From a virus, in the IMG/VR virus record IMGVR_UViG_3300005537_000315, positions 1 through 57,122 of that record: DNA of 57,122 bases; one strand, given 5' to 3'. Positions 43,871 through 51,883 of the stretch are shown one piece after another (position 1 is the first letter of the stretch; each line of letters starts with the position of its first letter). The notes under the pieces are model-generated. The model did no database searches and was not told the DNA's origin. It saw only the letters and a list, made by a program, of their open reading frames with translations. The translations under genes and the position numbers were made by a program.

Positions 43871-44215
43871 ATGGCAGCCACTTTACAAGCAATGCTGGGT
43901 CGTCTTCAAGGGACTTCCTGGGCCACCGCGCTAGCGAATAACGTTCAGGCGTTGGACATGATTCAAATCGTCGATCACAGTGGCAACATTCTTGTGAACG
44001 TCGATCAAAACGGCGTGGTCAATAAGCCAGCGTCTAGCCCGACGAACGGAACGCACTATGGCCCGTATTACACCCGTTTGACTAGCTCGGCTTCTCTTGC
44101 AGCGATCTTCGCTGACGCATTCAGTGACTTCGATAATTCCGATATTCTTCAGTTGATCTCTCCTACTGGCGGTTCAATTCTCAAGTGGATTGACAATCAG
44201 GGCGTTTCTCACTAA
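43871..44215 (+). CDS. Hypothetical virion-type protein
   Basis: 114 residues from the ATG at 43871 (MAATLQAMLGRLQGTSWATA), AAGGAA upstream. MIQIVDHSGNILVNVDQNGV looks like a short phage structural repeat. First gene after the terminator of the tRNA array. Family not recognised. Confidence 0.6.
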   Translation: MAATLQAMLGRLQGTSWATALANNVQALDMIQIVDHSGNILVNVDQNGVVNKPASSPTNGTHYGPYYTRLTSSASLAAIFADAFSDFDNSDILQLISPTGGSILKWIDNQGVSH

Positions 44216-44234
44216 CTAGTCCTGCGGGGGTTCC

Positions 44235-44330
44235 ATGTGGGAACGTCGCTGTCCGAGATGTGGCGCGACTTTGAGAAAGAAAAACCCTTGGGACGTAGTA
44301 GTGTGCGTATGTAAGTGGGTGTGGAAGTGA
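44235..44330 (+). CDS. 31-residue zinc-ribbon peptide
   Basis: MWERRCPRCGATLRKKNPWD then VVVCVCKWVWK. CPRCG and CVC give four cysteines for one zinc. Ends in GTGA overlapping the next start. Similar peptides are common in phages. Confidence 0.55.
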   Translation: MWERRCPRCGATLRKKNPWDVVVCVCKWVWK

Positions 44331-44638
44331 ATAAGGTTAAGAAACTCGAACTCGAAATTCAAAAGCTGAAGGATTTAGTTCTTCAGCTTCAGTCGCAAGT
44401 CATTATGCTGCAAGCACGCGACACGACGATCTTGATGCCACCGATTACGGTGCCACCTATTCAAACAACACCATCGATTCCCGTTCCAACAACGTGGTCG
44501 CCATTTGGCCCGTTTATTGGTGATACTCCGCCAATGTGGCAGGGAACACAGAAGCCAACAATTATCTGTGGTGAGGTGATCTCTGGTAACAGCACCAACA
44601 GTGCCAATAACACCCAGGTTAGTCGTTGCATTAAATAA
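44327..44638 (+). CDS. Coiled-coil protein with Pro/Thr-rich tail
   Basis: 103 residues from the GTG at 44327 (GTGA overlap): MNKVKKLELEIQKLKDLVLQ is a leucine-heptad coiled coil; then TTILMPPITVPPIQTTPSIP, an extended Pro/Thr segment. Possibly a short fibre or trimeric decoration protein. Confidence 0.6.
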   Translation: MNKVKKLELEIQKLKDLVLQLQSQVIMLQARDTTILMPPITVPPIQTTPSIPVPTTWSPFGPFIGDTPPMWQGTQKPTIICGEVISGNSTNSANNTQVSRCIK

Positions 44639-44644
44639 AAGTTT

Positions 44645-44659
44645 CCCCGCGACGCGGGG
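44645..44659 (+). terminator. GC hairpin after the coiled-coil gene
   Basis: CCCCGC-GAC-GCGGGG without a T-run; attenuator or stabiliser rather than a proven terminator. Confidence 0.35.
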
Positions 44660-44767
44660 GATGAATGGTATTGCTAGACGCGAGAGCGTCAATCCAAAGC
44701 GATCCCATAAAAGCGGTCTCCGATTTGTGATCCGAGTCGGATATCGTACACTAAAAGGAAAGCACTC

Positions 44768-45403
44768 ATGTTTTTAATTCAAGACTTCGGCGTGAACGGG
44801 CAATTCCCGTCATCCGTAGGCGGAACTGGAACGGCGATTAAATATTTCGGTCGCAACGCCGCGTTCGCAGCAGGTGCAACGTGGACTAACCCAGCAACTC
44901 CGTCGTCGAGCAACGCTAACGGCGCGTTGATCGTTCCAGCAGACAACAAGCTGAACGGCCAGTTGATTGAAGTCGTAGCGAGCGGCGCATTCTTGCCTTC
45001 TTCGGCGATCACCTCGTCGGAAACGGTCAAGGTTGAGTTGTACGCGGTAACTGGTTCATTCGCCAGCCCGACCTACACTTTGCTAGCTGACATCAACGGC
45101 GGATTCGCTCCGGGCGTTGACGGCATCTGGTACAACTACGCGTTCGATGTTTGCCTACAGGGCAACAACGACAGCGGCATCGTCGGCGGCTTCTACACCT
45201 CGCTTGTCAACAACACTGTTGAGCGCAATAACGTTGCGTTGCAGAACTCGTTGACTGGCATTGTGTTCGGCTCATCGAGCGGCGCTTCGAACCAGCTTCC
45301 TGGTGCGTTGGGCGGCCCGTTCGGCTTGGTTGTTGGCGTGACCTTCAGCCAGAGCGACGCAGGCAACAAGGCAAAGCTGTACGAATTCTCGATCAGCGCC
45401 TAA
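44768..45403 (+). CDS. Probable virion protein (unknown family)
   Basis: 211 residues, Gly/Ser/Asn-rich and beta-rich: FGRNAAFAAGATWTNPATPS, KVELYAVTGSFASPTYTLLA, GIVFGSSSGASNQLPGALGG. Composition and place next to structural genes suggest a capsid decoration or tail protein. AAGGAAA precedes the ATG; a terminator follows. Confidence 0.6.
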   Translation: MFLIQDFGVNGQFPSSVGGTGTAIKYFGRNAAFAAGATWTNPATPSSSNANGALIVPADNKLNGQLIEVVASGAFLPSSAITSSETVKVELYAVTGSFASPTYTLLADINGGFAPGVDGIWYNYAFDVCLQGNNDSGIVGGFYTSLVNNTVERNNVALQNSLTGIVFGSSSGASNQLPGALGGPFGLVVGVTFSQSDAGNKAKLYEFSISA

Positions 45404-45409
45404 AACCAT

Positions 45410-45437
45410 CGGGGGTCGGAGATGGCCCCCATTTTAT
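45410..45437 (+). terminator. Rho-independent terminator
   Basis: GGGGG...CCCCC stem around TCGGAGATGG followed by ATTTTATT. Confidence 0.7.
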
Positions 45438-45545
45438 TCTGAGTGGTAGTGAGAGCCTCATGCGTGAGGCGCACCCCCAGAAGACCGTGTGGAATCCACA
45501 GCCTAGGACGGTAATAGCCCGACCTACATTTTTCCCAGGGACATC

Positions 45546-45827
45546 ATGCTCAACCCAGGTCAGTTGACTATAGGTGAGTTGAGTTCCGCTGTAAAAGACT
45601 ACGGAATTTTTATCACGGTGGTTGTCGTCGGCTGGAAAAGTCGAGCCGCAATTCAACCGTGCATCGATTTCGTTAAGAAAGTCAGCGACTTCATTGATAA
45701 GGTCGACGCTCGTTTCATGAGAGCCGATAAACACATGTCGCTCATGGAAGCCAACATGAGTACTTTGTTGAACAATCATCTATCGCACTTAAAGTCTGAC
45801 GCGGAGCCAACCAAAAAGTCGGAGTAA
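45546..45827 (+). CDS. Membrane-associated protein, holin-like candidate
   Basis: 93 residues. A hydrophobic helix near the N-terminus (YGIFITVVVVGWKSR) and an amphipathic helix (CIDFVKKVSDFIDKVDARFM), with a charged C-terminus. The one-span layout is compatible with a small holin or spanin-like protein, but no lysozyme gene is nearby, so it is only a candidate. Confidence 0.6.
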   Translation: MLNPGQLTIGELSSAVKDYGIFITVVVVGWKSRAAIQPCIDFVKKVSDFIDKVDARFMRADKHMSLMEANMSTLLNNHLSHLKSDAEPTKKSE

Positions 45828-45856
45828 GTTTTTGTGGCCGTAAGGCTGCGAGGTTT

Positions 45857-45900
45857 GGGTGGTGCCTCTATCACCGCCCTTACTCTATAGAGGAGAGTAA
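45857..45900 (+). promoter_or_regulatory. Kissing-loop leader of HNH gene (element B)
   Basis: GGGTGGTG/CACCGCCC, loop CCTCTAT (45865-45871); TTACTCT/AGAGTAA, loop ATAGAGG (45887-45893). The loops are complementary over all seven bases. The second hairpin ends at the base before the ATG and holds the ribosome site. Confidence 0.88.
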
Positions 45901-46320
45901 ATGCCGTACAAAAATAAGGCAGAAAGAAACGCGCACGCTCGTCGGTGGAGAAGAAAGCATCCAGAAGTGAGTAGGCGTTGGAGAAAGAACAACCTACTTC
46001 AAAACAGAAATATTCAATTAGAAGATACAGCCAAACGCAGATATGGACTGACTCGTAAAGAACAGAGGGTACTTCACGAGAAAGTTTGTGATATTTGTGG
46101 AAAACGCGCTAAGAAAATGTGCGTAGACCATTCTGTCCCTAAAACCCATCGCGGGGTTTTGTGTCAGCAGTGTAATACGCGTTTAGGCTGGTTAGAAAAA
46201 CACGCAGATGTAATTTTGAGTTACATCAAGAGAGGGCCTTGTGCCTGCTGTATCACAAAAACAAGCAATCGCCATGCGTATCGCAGAGCACGAGCCAGAA
46301 AAGCTATACGAAAGAAATAA
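45901..46320 (+). CDS. HNH endonuclease, endonuclease VII type
   Basis: 139 residues. Basic N-terminus, then VCDICGKRAKKMCVDHSVPK (about residues 62-81) and THRGVLCQQCNTRLGWLEKH (about 82-101), the endonuclease VII core with DH and RG.LC..CN. The last 27 residues (79 bases) overlap the start of the DUF3008-like gene, so the HNH has been placed directly on a structural-region gene. Confidence 0.9.
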   Translation: MPYKNKAERNAHARRWRRKHPEVSRRWRKNNLLQNRNIQLEDTAKRRYGLTRKEQRVLHEKVCDICGKRAKKMCVDHSVPKTHRGVLCQQCNTRLGWLEKHADVILSYIKRGPCACCITKTSNRHAYRRARARKAIRKK

Positions 46321-46432
46321 AGGCATGGCGGACATGAGCCACAAGCAATTGCACGAATTTGCTTCAACTCCCAATAAGGGCTTACCCACGTACGCTCACG
46401 CGCATAAGGCACGACAGGCTCATGGCGGATAA
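46241..46432 (+). CDS. Small DUF3008-like phage protein
   Basis: 63 residues, GTG start at 46241: MPAVSQKQAIAMRIAEHEPE then MADMSHKQLHEFASTPNKGL. MPAVSxKQ...MSxxQLxEFAxT...LP is typical of a short phage protein family of unknown function found near head genes. Overlaps the HNH gene by 80 bases. Confidence 0.65.
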   Translation: MPAVSQKQAIAMRIAEHEPEKLYERNKGMADMSHKQLHEFASTPNKGLPTYAHAHKARQAHGG

Positions 46433-47045
46433 ACTGGTACAAATCAAATCCGTTATTGGTGTGCAGAGATGGGCGCTGGCCTTCGTCGGCGGTAAAGATA
46501 CAGGCAATCAGCCGAAGTCGTGTTTCAATTGTCCGTTTCTATACATAAACCAGAAGCGATGCCAGATTCACGGCCCGGACATTGTTATTGATCGAGCCAT
46601 GAAGGACGGAGAAGCCTATACGCCCGTGTGCGTTTACCAGCGTGGTGGGACTCCTCTCGCGGTTGCAGATAGCGAAGTGGTCTATAACGTCAACACGCTA
46701 GGCGACAAGGCGGCGGATCAGACTGGATTGGAATGGGCTAAGAGTCCTACTGGAACCAACTGCGGTGGATTTAAGCAGGGCGCTCCTTGCAAGCATTTCG
46801 TTTCAACAGACGACAAGGGGAAAGACGGCATTTGTCTTCTTATGTCTGAGAAACAAGATGAAGCCAGCGACGCCATGTCGGAGCACAAAGGCCGAGGCGT
46901 CGATTGGGACGACTGCTGTGACGGGCACGAAGGCGAAAACATCTCCTGGCGAGAAGCACAGAAACTCATGCCGTCACACGATAAAGAACAAGAAGAGGAT
47001 TTTGGCGGCGGCTACAAATACCGTCGCGGCGAAAAGAAACCATGA
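46422..47045 (+). CDS. Cysteine-rich hypothetical protein
   Basis: 207 residues from ATG at 46422 (MADKLVQIKSVIGVQRWALA). Cys pairs occur in SCFNCPFLYINQKRCQIHG, NCGGFKQGAPCKHFV and WDDCCDGHEG, ten cysteines in all, as in Fe-S or zinc proteins. Similar short Cys-rich proteins are seen in phage head regions. Function unknown. Overlaps both neighbours. Confidence 0.6.
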   Translation: MADKLVQIKSVIGVQRWALAFVGGKDTGNQPKSCFNCPFLYINQKRCQIHGPDIVIDRAMKDGEAYTPVCVYQRGGTPLAVADSEVVYNVNTLGDKAADQTGLEWAKSPTGTNCGGFKQGAPCKHFVSTDDKGKDGICLLMSEKQDEASDAMSEHKGRGVDWDDCCDGHEGENISWREAQKLMPSHDKEQEEDFGGGYKYRRGEKKP

Positions 47046-47674
47046 AGAGGATCGTCGCATTTTTCGTCAGACACGGTGAGACCGATCTGAATGATCCCCC
47101 AGACGGCGGCAAAGAAAGATTTCGCGGCGACGCGGATGTTCTTCTGAACGACAGCGGCAAGAAACAGGCAGAAGCGCTTGTTCCTTTATTCAACGCCAGG
47201 GACTTCAGTGCAGCGTTTCACAGCGGCATGCAAAGGACTGCGCAAACTCTAGAGCCTTTGATGAAGGCCAAGGGAATGGAAGCGCACGAGATCGAGGGCT
47301 TGAACAGTCTTAACACTGGTGACTTCACGGGCATGCCGAAGAGTGAAGAGAACAAAGAAAAACTAGAGTACTACCGAAAGAATCCGAGTGTACGAATCCC
47401 CGGTGGCGAGAGCGTGAATGAGTTTCGAAAGCGAGTTGATCCTCGTTTGATGAGGATTATTCGACTGGGAGAAGAATCGGGTAAGCCGACCATTAGCGCT
47501 ATGCACGGCTCGATCATGAAAGAATTGTCTCGCCTGTTGTGTGGCGGGGATTACAAAGCGGCCAGAGTCGATCCGGGCGGCGTAGTCGCCGTTTATAAAG
47601 ACTCAGACGGCTACAGCGCCGTTCCGATTTTGAGAGAAAGTCTCGTAGACGAAGATGTTGAGCCAGGAAGTTGA
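47042..47674 (+). CDS. Histidine phosphatase (phosphoglycerate mutase-like)
   Basis: 210 residues. FFVRHGETDLNDPPDGG carries the RHG catalytic motif (His 11). Arg in SGMQRTAQTLEPL, Glu in EGLNSLNTGDFTG and the second His in ISAMHGSIMKELSRL complete the active site. Members dephosphorylate small molecules or proteins. Finding one inside the head-gene region is uncommon; it may be carried along with the structural genes or modify host signalling. ATGA overlap with the previous gene. Confidence 0.88.
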   Translation: MKRIVAFFVRHGETDLNDPPDGGKERFRGDADVLLNDSGKKQAEALVPLFNARDFSAAFHSGMQRTAQTLEPLMKAKGMEAHEIEGLNSLNTGDFTGMPKSEENKEKLEYYRKNPSVRIPGGESVNEFRKRVDPRLMRIIRLGEESGKPTISAMHGSIMKELSRLLCGGDYKAARVDPGGVVAVYKDSDGYSAVPILRESLVDEDVEPGS

Positions 47675-47687
47675 TAAAGGACACACC

Positions 47688-47948
47688 ATGAAACACGCAG
47701 GACACGGCTTTACGCACACCGAGATCGAGATTCATAACGACGGCAGTGCGACGATGGAACATCATCACGAGAAGGGCGCGGATTTTAACAAGCGATACTC
47801 TAAGCCCGACCTCGACGGTATTCACGACGGCCTAGAAGAAAACCTTCGCGTCGATCCTGACAAAGAGGATGAGGACGAAGAGGCCGCTGAAGAAAAGGTT
47901 CACCCTAGCATTCACGAAGAAGTAAAGAAGATTGCCAAGGGAGAGTAA
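47688..47948 (+). CDS. His/Asp-rich small protein, paralogue 1
   Basis: 86 residues from ATG at 47688: MKHAGHGFTHTEIEIHNDGS, then KPDLDGIHDGLEENLRVDPD and an acidic tail. The motif DLDGxHDxLxxxxxxP recurs in the next gene, so the two are paralogues. Common in phages beside terminase genes; function unknown. Confidence 0.65.
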   Translation: MKHAGHGFTHTEIEIHNDGSATMEHHHEKGADFNKRYSKPDLDGIHDGLEENLRVDPDKEDEDEEAAEEKVHPSIHEEVKKIAKGE

Positions 47949-47949
47949 A

Positions 47950-48219
47950 ATGGCGAAAAAGAAGCTACACAAGATTCGCATCGATCATCACAAAGACGGC
48001 AGCCACACTAAGACCCGTCACTACAAGCATGAAGACGGCTCGATGTCGTCAGAGAGTTCTGCACACCACGATCTAGATGGTGTTCACGATTCGTTGCAAG
48101 ACCACATGGGTATGCCTAACCCAGGTGAGATGGAAGCAGACGGCGGCCAGCACGGGGTTCCAGCGGCGCAAGCAGGCCCAGCGGGTTTGCCGATGCCGTC
48201 TCCAGCGGCAGGAGCATAG
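47950..48219 (+). CDS. His/Asp-rich small protein, paralogue 2
   Basis: 89 residues from ATG at 47950: MAKKKLHKIRIDHHKDGSHT, then HHDLDGVHDSLQDHMGMPNP and a Pro/Ala/Gly-rich end. Tandem duplicate of the gene before it. Confidence 0.65.
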   Translation: MAKKKLHKIRIDHHKDGSHTKTRHYKHEDGSMSSESSAHHDLDGVHDSLQDHMGMPNPGEMEADGGQHGVPAAQAGPAGLPMPSPAAGA

Positions 48220-48244
48220 CAAATTTGTAGTACTGCAATAGGCG

Positions 48245-48287
48245 GGGCGTGCCCTACACACGCCCTGTTATCCTGTAGGGGGATATC
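48245..48287 (+). promoter_or_regulatory. Kissing-loop leader of HNH gene (element D)
   Basis: GGGCGTG/CACGCCC, loop CCCTACA (48252-48258); TATCC/GGATA, loop TGTAGGG (48274-48280), complementary over seven bases and including the ribosome site. ATG at 48288. Confidence 0.88.
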
Positions 48288-48824
48288 ATGCCGAGAAGAG
48301 GACAGATAAATCCTGCAATCAGAGATGAAGCAGGTAAAATTATTCCGTGGAAAAAGCGAAATAAAGAAGCGGCTAACGTAGCAGAGCGAGATCGTAGACG
48401 TAAAAGCCGAAATAGGATTCGTAAAGAGAATCGACTTTGGCGAGAACGGAATCCATTTGCCACCGCTGCCCTCGTCGCCAATGGCCGTGCTAAGAAATGG
48501 CACGCCGTTTCTACTCTTACAAAAGAAGAGTGGAGAATCGTTGTAGAGAAGCGTGGTTTTCTGTGTCATCTTTGCGGAGGACAAGTCTCGTTAGAGATCG
48601 GAAGTCCGTTTAGGTTGAGTCTTGACCATATTATACCGCTGTCAAGAGGCGGTGCAAACGTTAAAGAGAACGTTGCCCCCGCTCACAATCACTGTAATCA
48701 AAAGCGCTCAGACATGACGTTGAGTGAGTTCGACGAGTGGTTGGATAAAGTTTATGCGGCCCGGAGAATAAATCGTGGAGAAAGCAAAAAACCCCTCACT
48801 TTACAGGGCCATCCATCATCTTAG
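48288..48824 (+). CDS. HNH endonuclease, classical type
   Basis: 178 residues. Basic N-terminal half (WKKRNKEAANVAERDRRRKS), then FLCHLCGGQVSLEIGSPFRL, SLDHIIPLSRGGANVKENVA and PAHNHCNQKRSDMTL: CxxC, DH, RGG, N, HxxC as in McrA-like HNH nucleases. Its last 50 bases overlap the 48775 gene. Confidence 0.92.
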   Translation: MPRRGQINPAIRDEAGKIIPWKKRNKEAANVAERDRRRKSRNRIRKENRLWRERNPFATAALVANGRAKKWHAVSTLTKEEWRIVVEKRGFLCHLCGGQVSLEIGSPFRLSLDHIIPLSRGGANVKENVAPAHNHCNQKRSDMTLSEFDEWLDKVYAARRINRGESKKPLTLQGHPSS

Positions 48825-48969
48825 AAAAGGCGGTTTGCATCGCGCTCTTGGTGTTCCAGAAGGCGAAAACATACCGCAGGAAAAAGTCGAAGCGGCAACG
48901 CATTCGTCTAATCCACACGTTGTTCACATGGCGAATTTTGCCAAGACGCTGAAGGGATTCAAGAAGTAA
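48775..48969 (+). CDS. Small phage protein beside terminase
   Basis: 64 residues with GTG start at 48775: MEKAKNPSLYRAIHHLRKGG, LHRALGVPEGENIPQEKVEA. The LHxxLGVPxGExIPxxKxxxA pattern is frequent in short phage proteins just upstream of terminase. Function unknown. Overlaps the HNH gene. Confidence 0.65.
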   Translation: MEKAKNPSLYRAIHHLRKGGLHRALGVPEGENIPQEKVEAATHSSNPHVVHMANFAKTLKGFKK

Positions 48970-48983
48970 AAACGCAGGCACGC

Positions 48984-49259
48984 ATGTCTCTTCTTTCAAG
49001 AGCGCTTGATGACAAAGACAGTTCTGTAAATGCTGCGCATCTGACCGCGTTCATTCTAGTCATCGCCTCGATTTGCTGGGTGACATACTTGGTCCTTAGA
49101 AACGGAGCAATGCCGGATTTGTCGGGCATAGCGTATCTTCTAGGCGGAAGTGGGGCGATGAACGTTTGCTCAAAGGCAGAGTCTATCATCGCCAAGTTTA
49201 AGAAACAGCCCAACGACAATCCAGCGCCGCGCATCATACCGACACCGACGCCTGATTAG
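48984..49259 (+). CDS. Small membrane protein
   Basis: 91 residues: MSLLSRALDDKDSSVNAAHL, TAFILVIASICWVTYLVLRN (transmembrane), a second weaker hydrophobic segment (GIAYLLGGSGAMNV) and a Pro-rich tail. Resembles phage proteins sometimes called holins or connector-associated, unproven. Confidence 0.6.
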   Translation: MSLLSRALDDKDSSVNAAHLTAFILVIASICWVTYLVLRNGAMPDLSGIAYLLGGSGAMNVCSKAESIIAKFKKQPNDNPAPRIIPTPTPD

Positions 49260-49275
49260 TTGCAAGGATAATCGT

Positions 49276-49551
49276 ATGCCAAACGACGCAGTATCAGACG
49301 CATTGAACAGCGCAAAAGACACGTTGGCGAAAGCGAACAGGTTTACAGAATCAGTCGAAGGAAACTCGACATCTTCGTTCGCGCCAAAGAAGCCAGAAGC
49401 GCCGCATGTTCCACAGGCTCGCGCTCCCAAAGCGCCGTCGTATAGTTTGGCTCATCAAGCTAAAGCCCTGGTGAGTGGTTTCGGAAACGTCGCCGAGGGC
49501 TTGAAGAATCGACAAGAGAACGTGAAGCAGTACGCAGACGCGCAGAAGTAG
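49276..49551 (+). CDS. Hypothetical head-region protein
   Basis: 91 residues: MPNDAVSDALNSAKDTLAKA, Pro-rich centre, helical C-terminus (VSGFGNVAEGLKNRQENVKQ). Just upstream of terminase. No family recognised. Confidence 0.55.
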   Translation: MPNDAVSDALNSAKDTLAKANRFTESVEGNSTSSFAPKKPEAPHVPQARAPKAPSYSLAHQAKALVSGFGNVAEGLKNRQENVKQYADAQK

Positions 49552-49587
49552 GCCCGCCAATCTAATAGGGCCAAGGACAATATTGAA

Positions 49588-51879
49588 ATGGCTCTATCAG
49601 CAGCAGAACGTAAAAGGAATCAGAGGGCGAGGGAGAAGCAGGAACGCGAAAAACTCGCGGCTCTTCAACCCGCAAGACCGACCGAGGAACAAATAACGAA
49701 TCGGTTGTCTCAACACGTCCGTGATTTGGAATGGGCGCAAGAGCAAGATGCGCTCGGGCTTTTCTATAAGAGTGAATGCCGACCGCTGGTTCAGCTTTTG
49801 GCGACCTACGAAGGCGCGAACATCAACGAGAAAGAACTAGAGGAAGAAGACGAGCCTCTCGAAAAGAAAAAGCGCGAGACAAAAAACAAGCAACGTCGTC
49901 CTAATCCGTCTGTAGACGCGGTGTCTATTCGCGCTGTTGAGTTGGTCGATAGCGGCATCACCGTTAAGATTGATCCTGATCAGTGGGAATATGAAACCCT
50001 GTCGGGACAAAAAGTCAATCTTCGTAAGCTGTACGAAGTGGACGAGGTGGTTTCATTTCGTCGCTGGCTAGACCTTCGCGACAAAGCCCGAAAGGATTTG
50101 TTCTGGCTATGCAGTCTTGTGAACATGAGAATGTTTCACAAGGCCCATCAGATGATCTGCGACATGTTCGTGCAGAAGAATTTTGACGGGTTGTTTTTTC
50201 CAAGTTTCTCCCGCGCAGATTTGCCTGTGATGTTTGACAAGCAGGTACGCGTAGCCCAAGACGGCAAGACGCCGACGAAGACGATGATGTTGTTTGCGCC
50301 CCGCTCGGGACGTAAATCGACTATTGACGGAATCGACGCAGTGCAGTGGATGTTGAATTGTCCTGACGTTCGTATTCTTATTGCTACGGCTTTTCGTGCT
50401 CTGGCTAAGCAGCTATTTGGCGAAATCAAAGGCTATTTTTATCTGCCCGTAAATGGCGAGCCTTCATCATTTCAGATTTTGTTTCCCGAGTATGTGCTGT
50501 ATGGTCGCGCAGGCGAATCGGATTCGTCGTTAAAATGTCCAGCCGCAATTCACAAGTCAAAAGACGCGCATGTTTGGAAGACGTCTATGGAATCGTCGTT
50601 TACGGGTATGCGCTGCGATATCCGAAAACTGGACGACGTCGTTGATTATTCGAACTCGAATACAGAAGAACTTCGACAAACGCTAGTTGGTAAAATCAAC
50701 AGCACTGGTGATATCGTCGAGGGCTGGGGCTTCACAGACGTAGTCGGCACGCGCTACTTTACCAAAGACTGGTACGGCACGCGCATGAACAGGGACGCAG
50801 ATAATAACGACCCAGAACCGTATTCGTTTTTGTCGATTTCAGCTTGGACTCCTAAACCACAGTACCGCGCCCTTTACGAGCAGTTGCTGAAAGAGCCGAA
50901 CGGCATGTTCAAGGTCACCGAAGAAATGGTTGACCTGTGGTGGCCGGAGAGCAAGAGCCACAACTTTAAAGCGCTGATGAGAAAGCTGAAAGAAAAGAAG
51001 GAAATTTCTTTCAAGAACCAGCAGCTTAACATCGCAACAGACCCGAAAGAAATCGATCTGTATATCAATCAGTTCGATCTCGATACGCTACGTGCTCATC
51101 AGTACGACCGCACGGCAGCGCCCCAGAACATGGAGATCATCCAGACCTGGGACATCGCGTACAGCGAGCACAGCCGCACGTCGGACTATTCAGTCGGCGT
51201 AACGCTGGGCATCTACAAAAACAAAAATAACGAATATTGCGTGGTCGTAATCGAAGTATTTCTTGATAAGTGGAAGGCGTCGGAATTGGCGTCTAACATG
51301 ATCAAGTACTACGAGAAGCACCGACCGAAGTGCGTCTACATCGAGAACTCGAATGGCGTGAACTTCTTGATGGAGAACATTAAGAACTACGCCAAGTTGC
51401 GCGGCTCGGACATTTTCTCCAATGTTCGACAGCGCCCAGTATCAAACAAGCCGAACGCAAAACGTGAGCGCATCAAGGACGCCGAATTCTTGTTGGGTCA
51501 CGACCGCTTGTGGTTTGTTAGCGGGCACTGGATCGACGAGACGTACAAGCAATTAACCGAATATACGGGCGGAAAGAGCACGACGTATCGTAAGGACGAT
51601 ATCCCAGACGCTCTATCACTGGGAATCACATCGCACTTACCATCAACGGCGTTGCAGCACAACCCCGACCCGAAAGACGTGGAGAAGGAACACGAACAGC
51701 GTCAAGCCAAGGCGGCAAAAGATGCCGCGTACAATCGCATGTTCGGTAGTAATTCTCCGACAAAACCATCAGGTGGTGCGCCACCAGCGGCAGCGCCAGC
51801 ACAACCGCCAGTTAACCCTAGAGCGGAGCAATTGAAGAAATTACTCGGCAAAATCCTGCCGCCTGGAATGAGGTACTAA
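49588..51879 (+). CDS. terL: Terminase large subunit
   Basis: 763 residues. ATPase domain: MLFAPRSGRKSTIDGIDAVQ (Walker A-like, about residues 230-249), followed by RILIATAFRALAKQLFGEI; MRCDIRKLDDVVDYSNS is in the Walker B/coupling area. Nuclease domain (RNase H-like): IQTWDIAYSEHSRTSDYSVG (first Asp, about 515), VYIENSNGVNF (Glu/Asn strand, about 580) and KDDIPDALSLG (about 670, last Asp pair). Extra N-terminal basic 100 residues. It packages phage DNA into proheads through the portal encoded next. Confidence 0.95.
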   Translation: MALSAAERKRNQRAREKQEREKLAALQPARPTEEQITNRLSQHVRDLEWAQEQDALGLFYKSECRPLVQLLATYEGANINEKELEEEDEPLEKKKRETKNKQRRPNPSVDAVSIRAVELVDSGITVKIDPDQWEYETLSGQKVNLRKLYEVDEVVSFRRWLDLRDKARKDLFWLCSLVNMRMFHKAHQMICDMFVQKNFDGLFFPSFSRADLPVMFDKQVRVAQDGKTPTKTMMLFAPRSGRKSTIDGIDAVQWMLNCPDVRILIATAFRALAKQLFGEIKGYFYLPVNGEPSSFQILFPEYVLYGRAGESDSSLKCPAAIHKSKDAHVWKTSMESSFTGMRCDIRKLDDVVDYSNSNTEELRQTLVGKINSTGDIVEGWGFTDVVGTRYFTKDWYGTRMNRDADNNDPEPYSFLSISAWTPKPQYRALYEQLLKEPNGMFKVTEEMVDLWWPESKSHNFKALMRKLKEKKEISFKNQQLNIATDPKEIDLYINQFDLDTLRAHQYDRTAAPQNMEIIQTWDIAYSEHSRTSDYSVGVTLGIYKNKNNEYCVVVIEVFLDKWKASELASNMIKYYEKHRPKCVYIENSNGVNFLMENIKNYAKLRGSDIFSNVRQRPVSNKPNAKRERIKDAEFLLGHDRLWFVSGHWIDETYKQLTEYTGGKSTTYRKDDIPDALSLGITSHLPSTALQHNPDPKDVEKEHEQRQAKAAKDAAYNRMFGSNSPTKPSGGAPPAAAPAQPPVNPRAEQLKKLLGKILPPGMRY

Positions 51880-51883
51880 CCGC

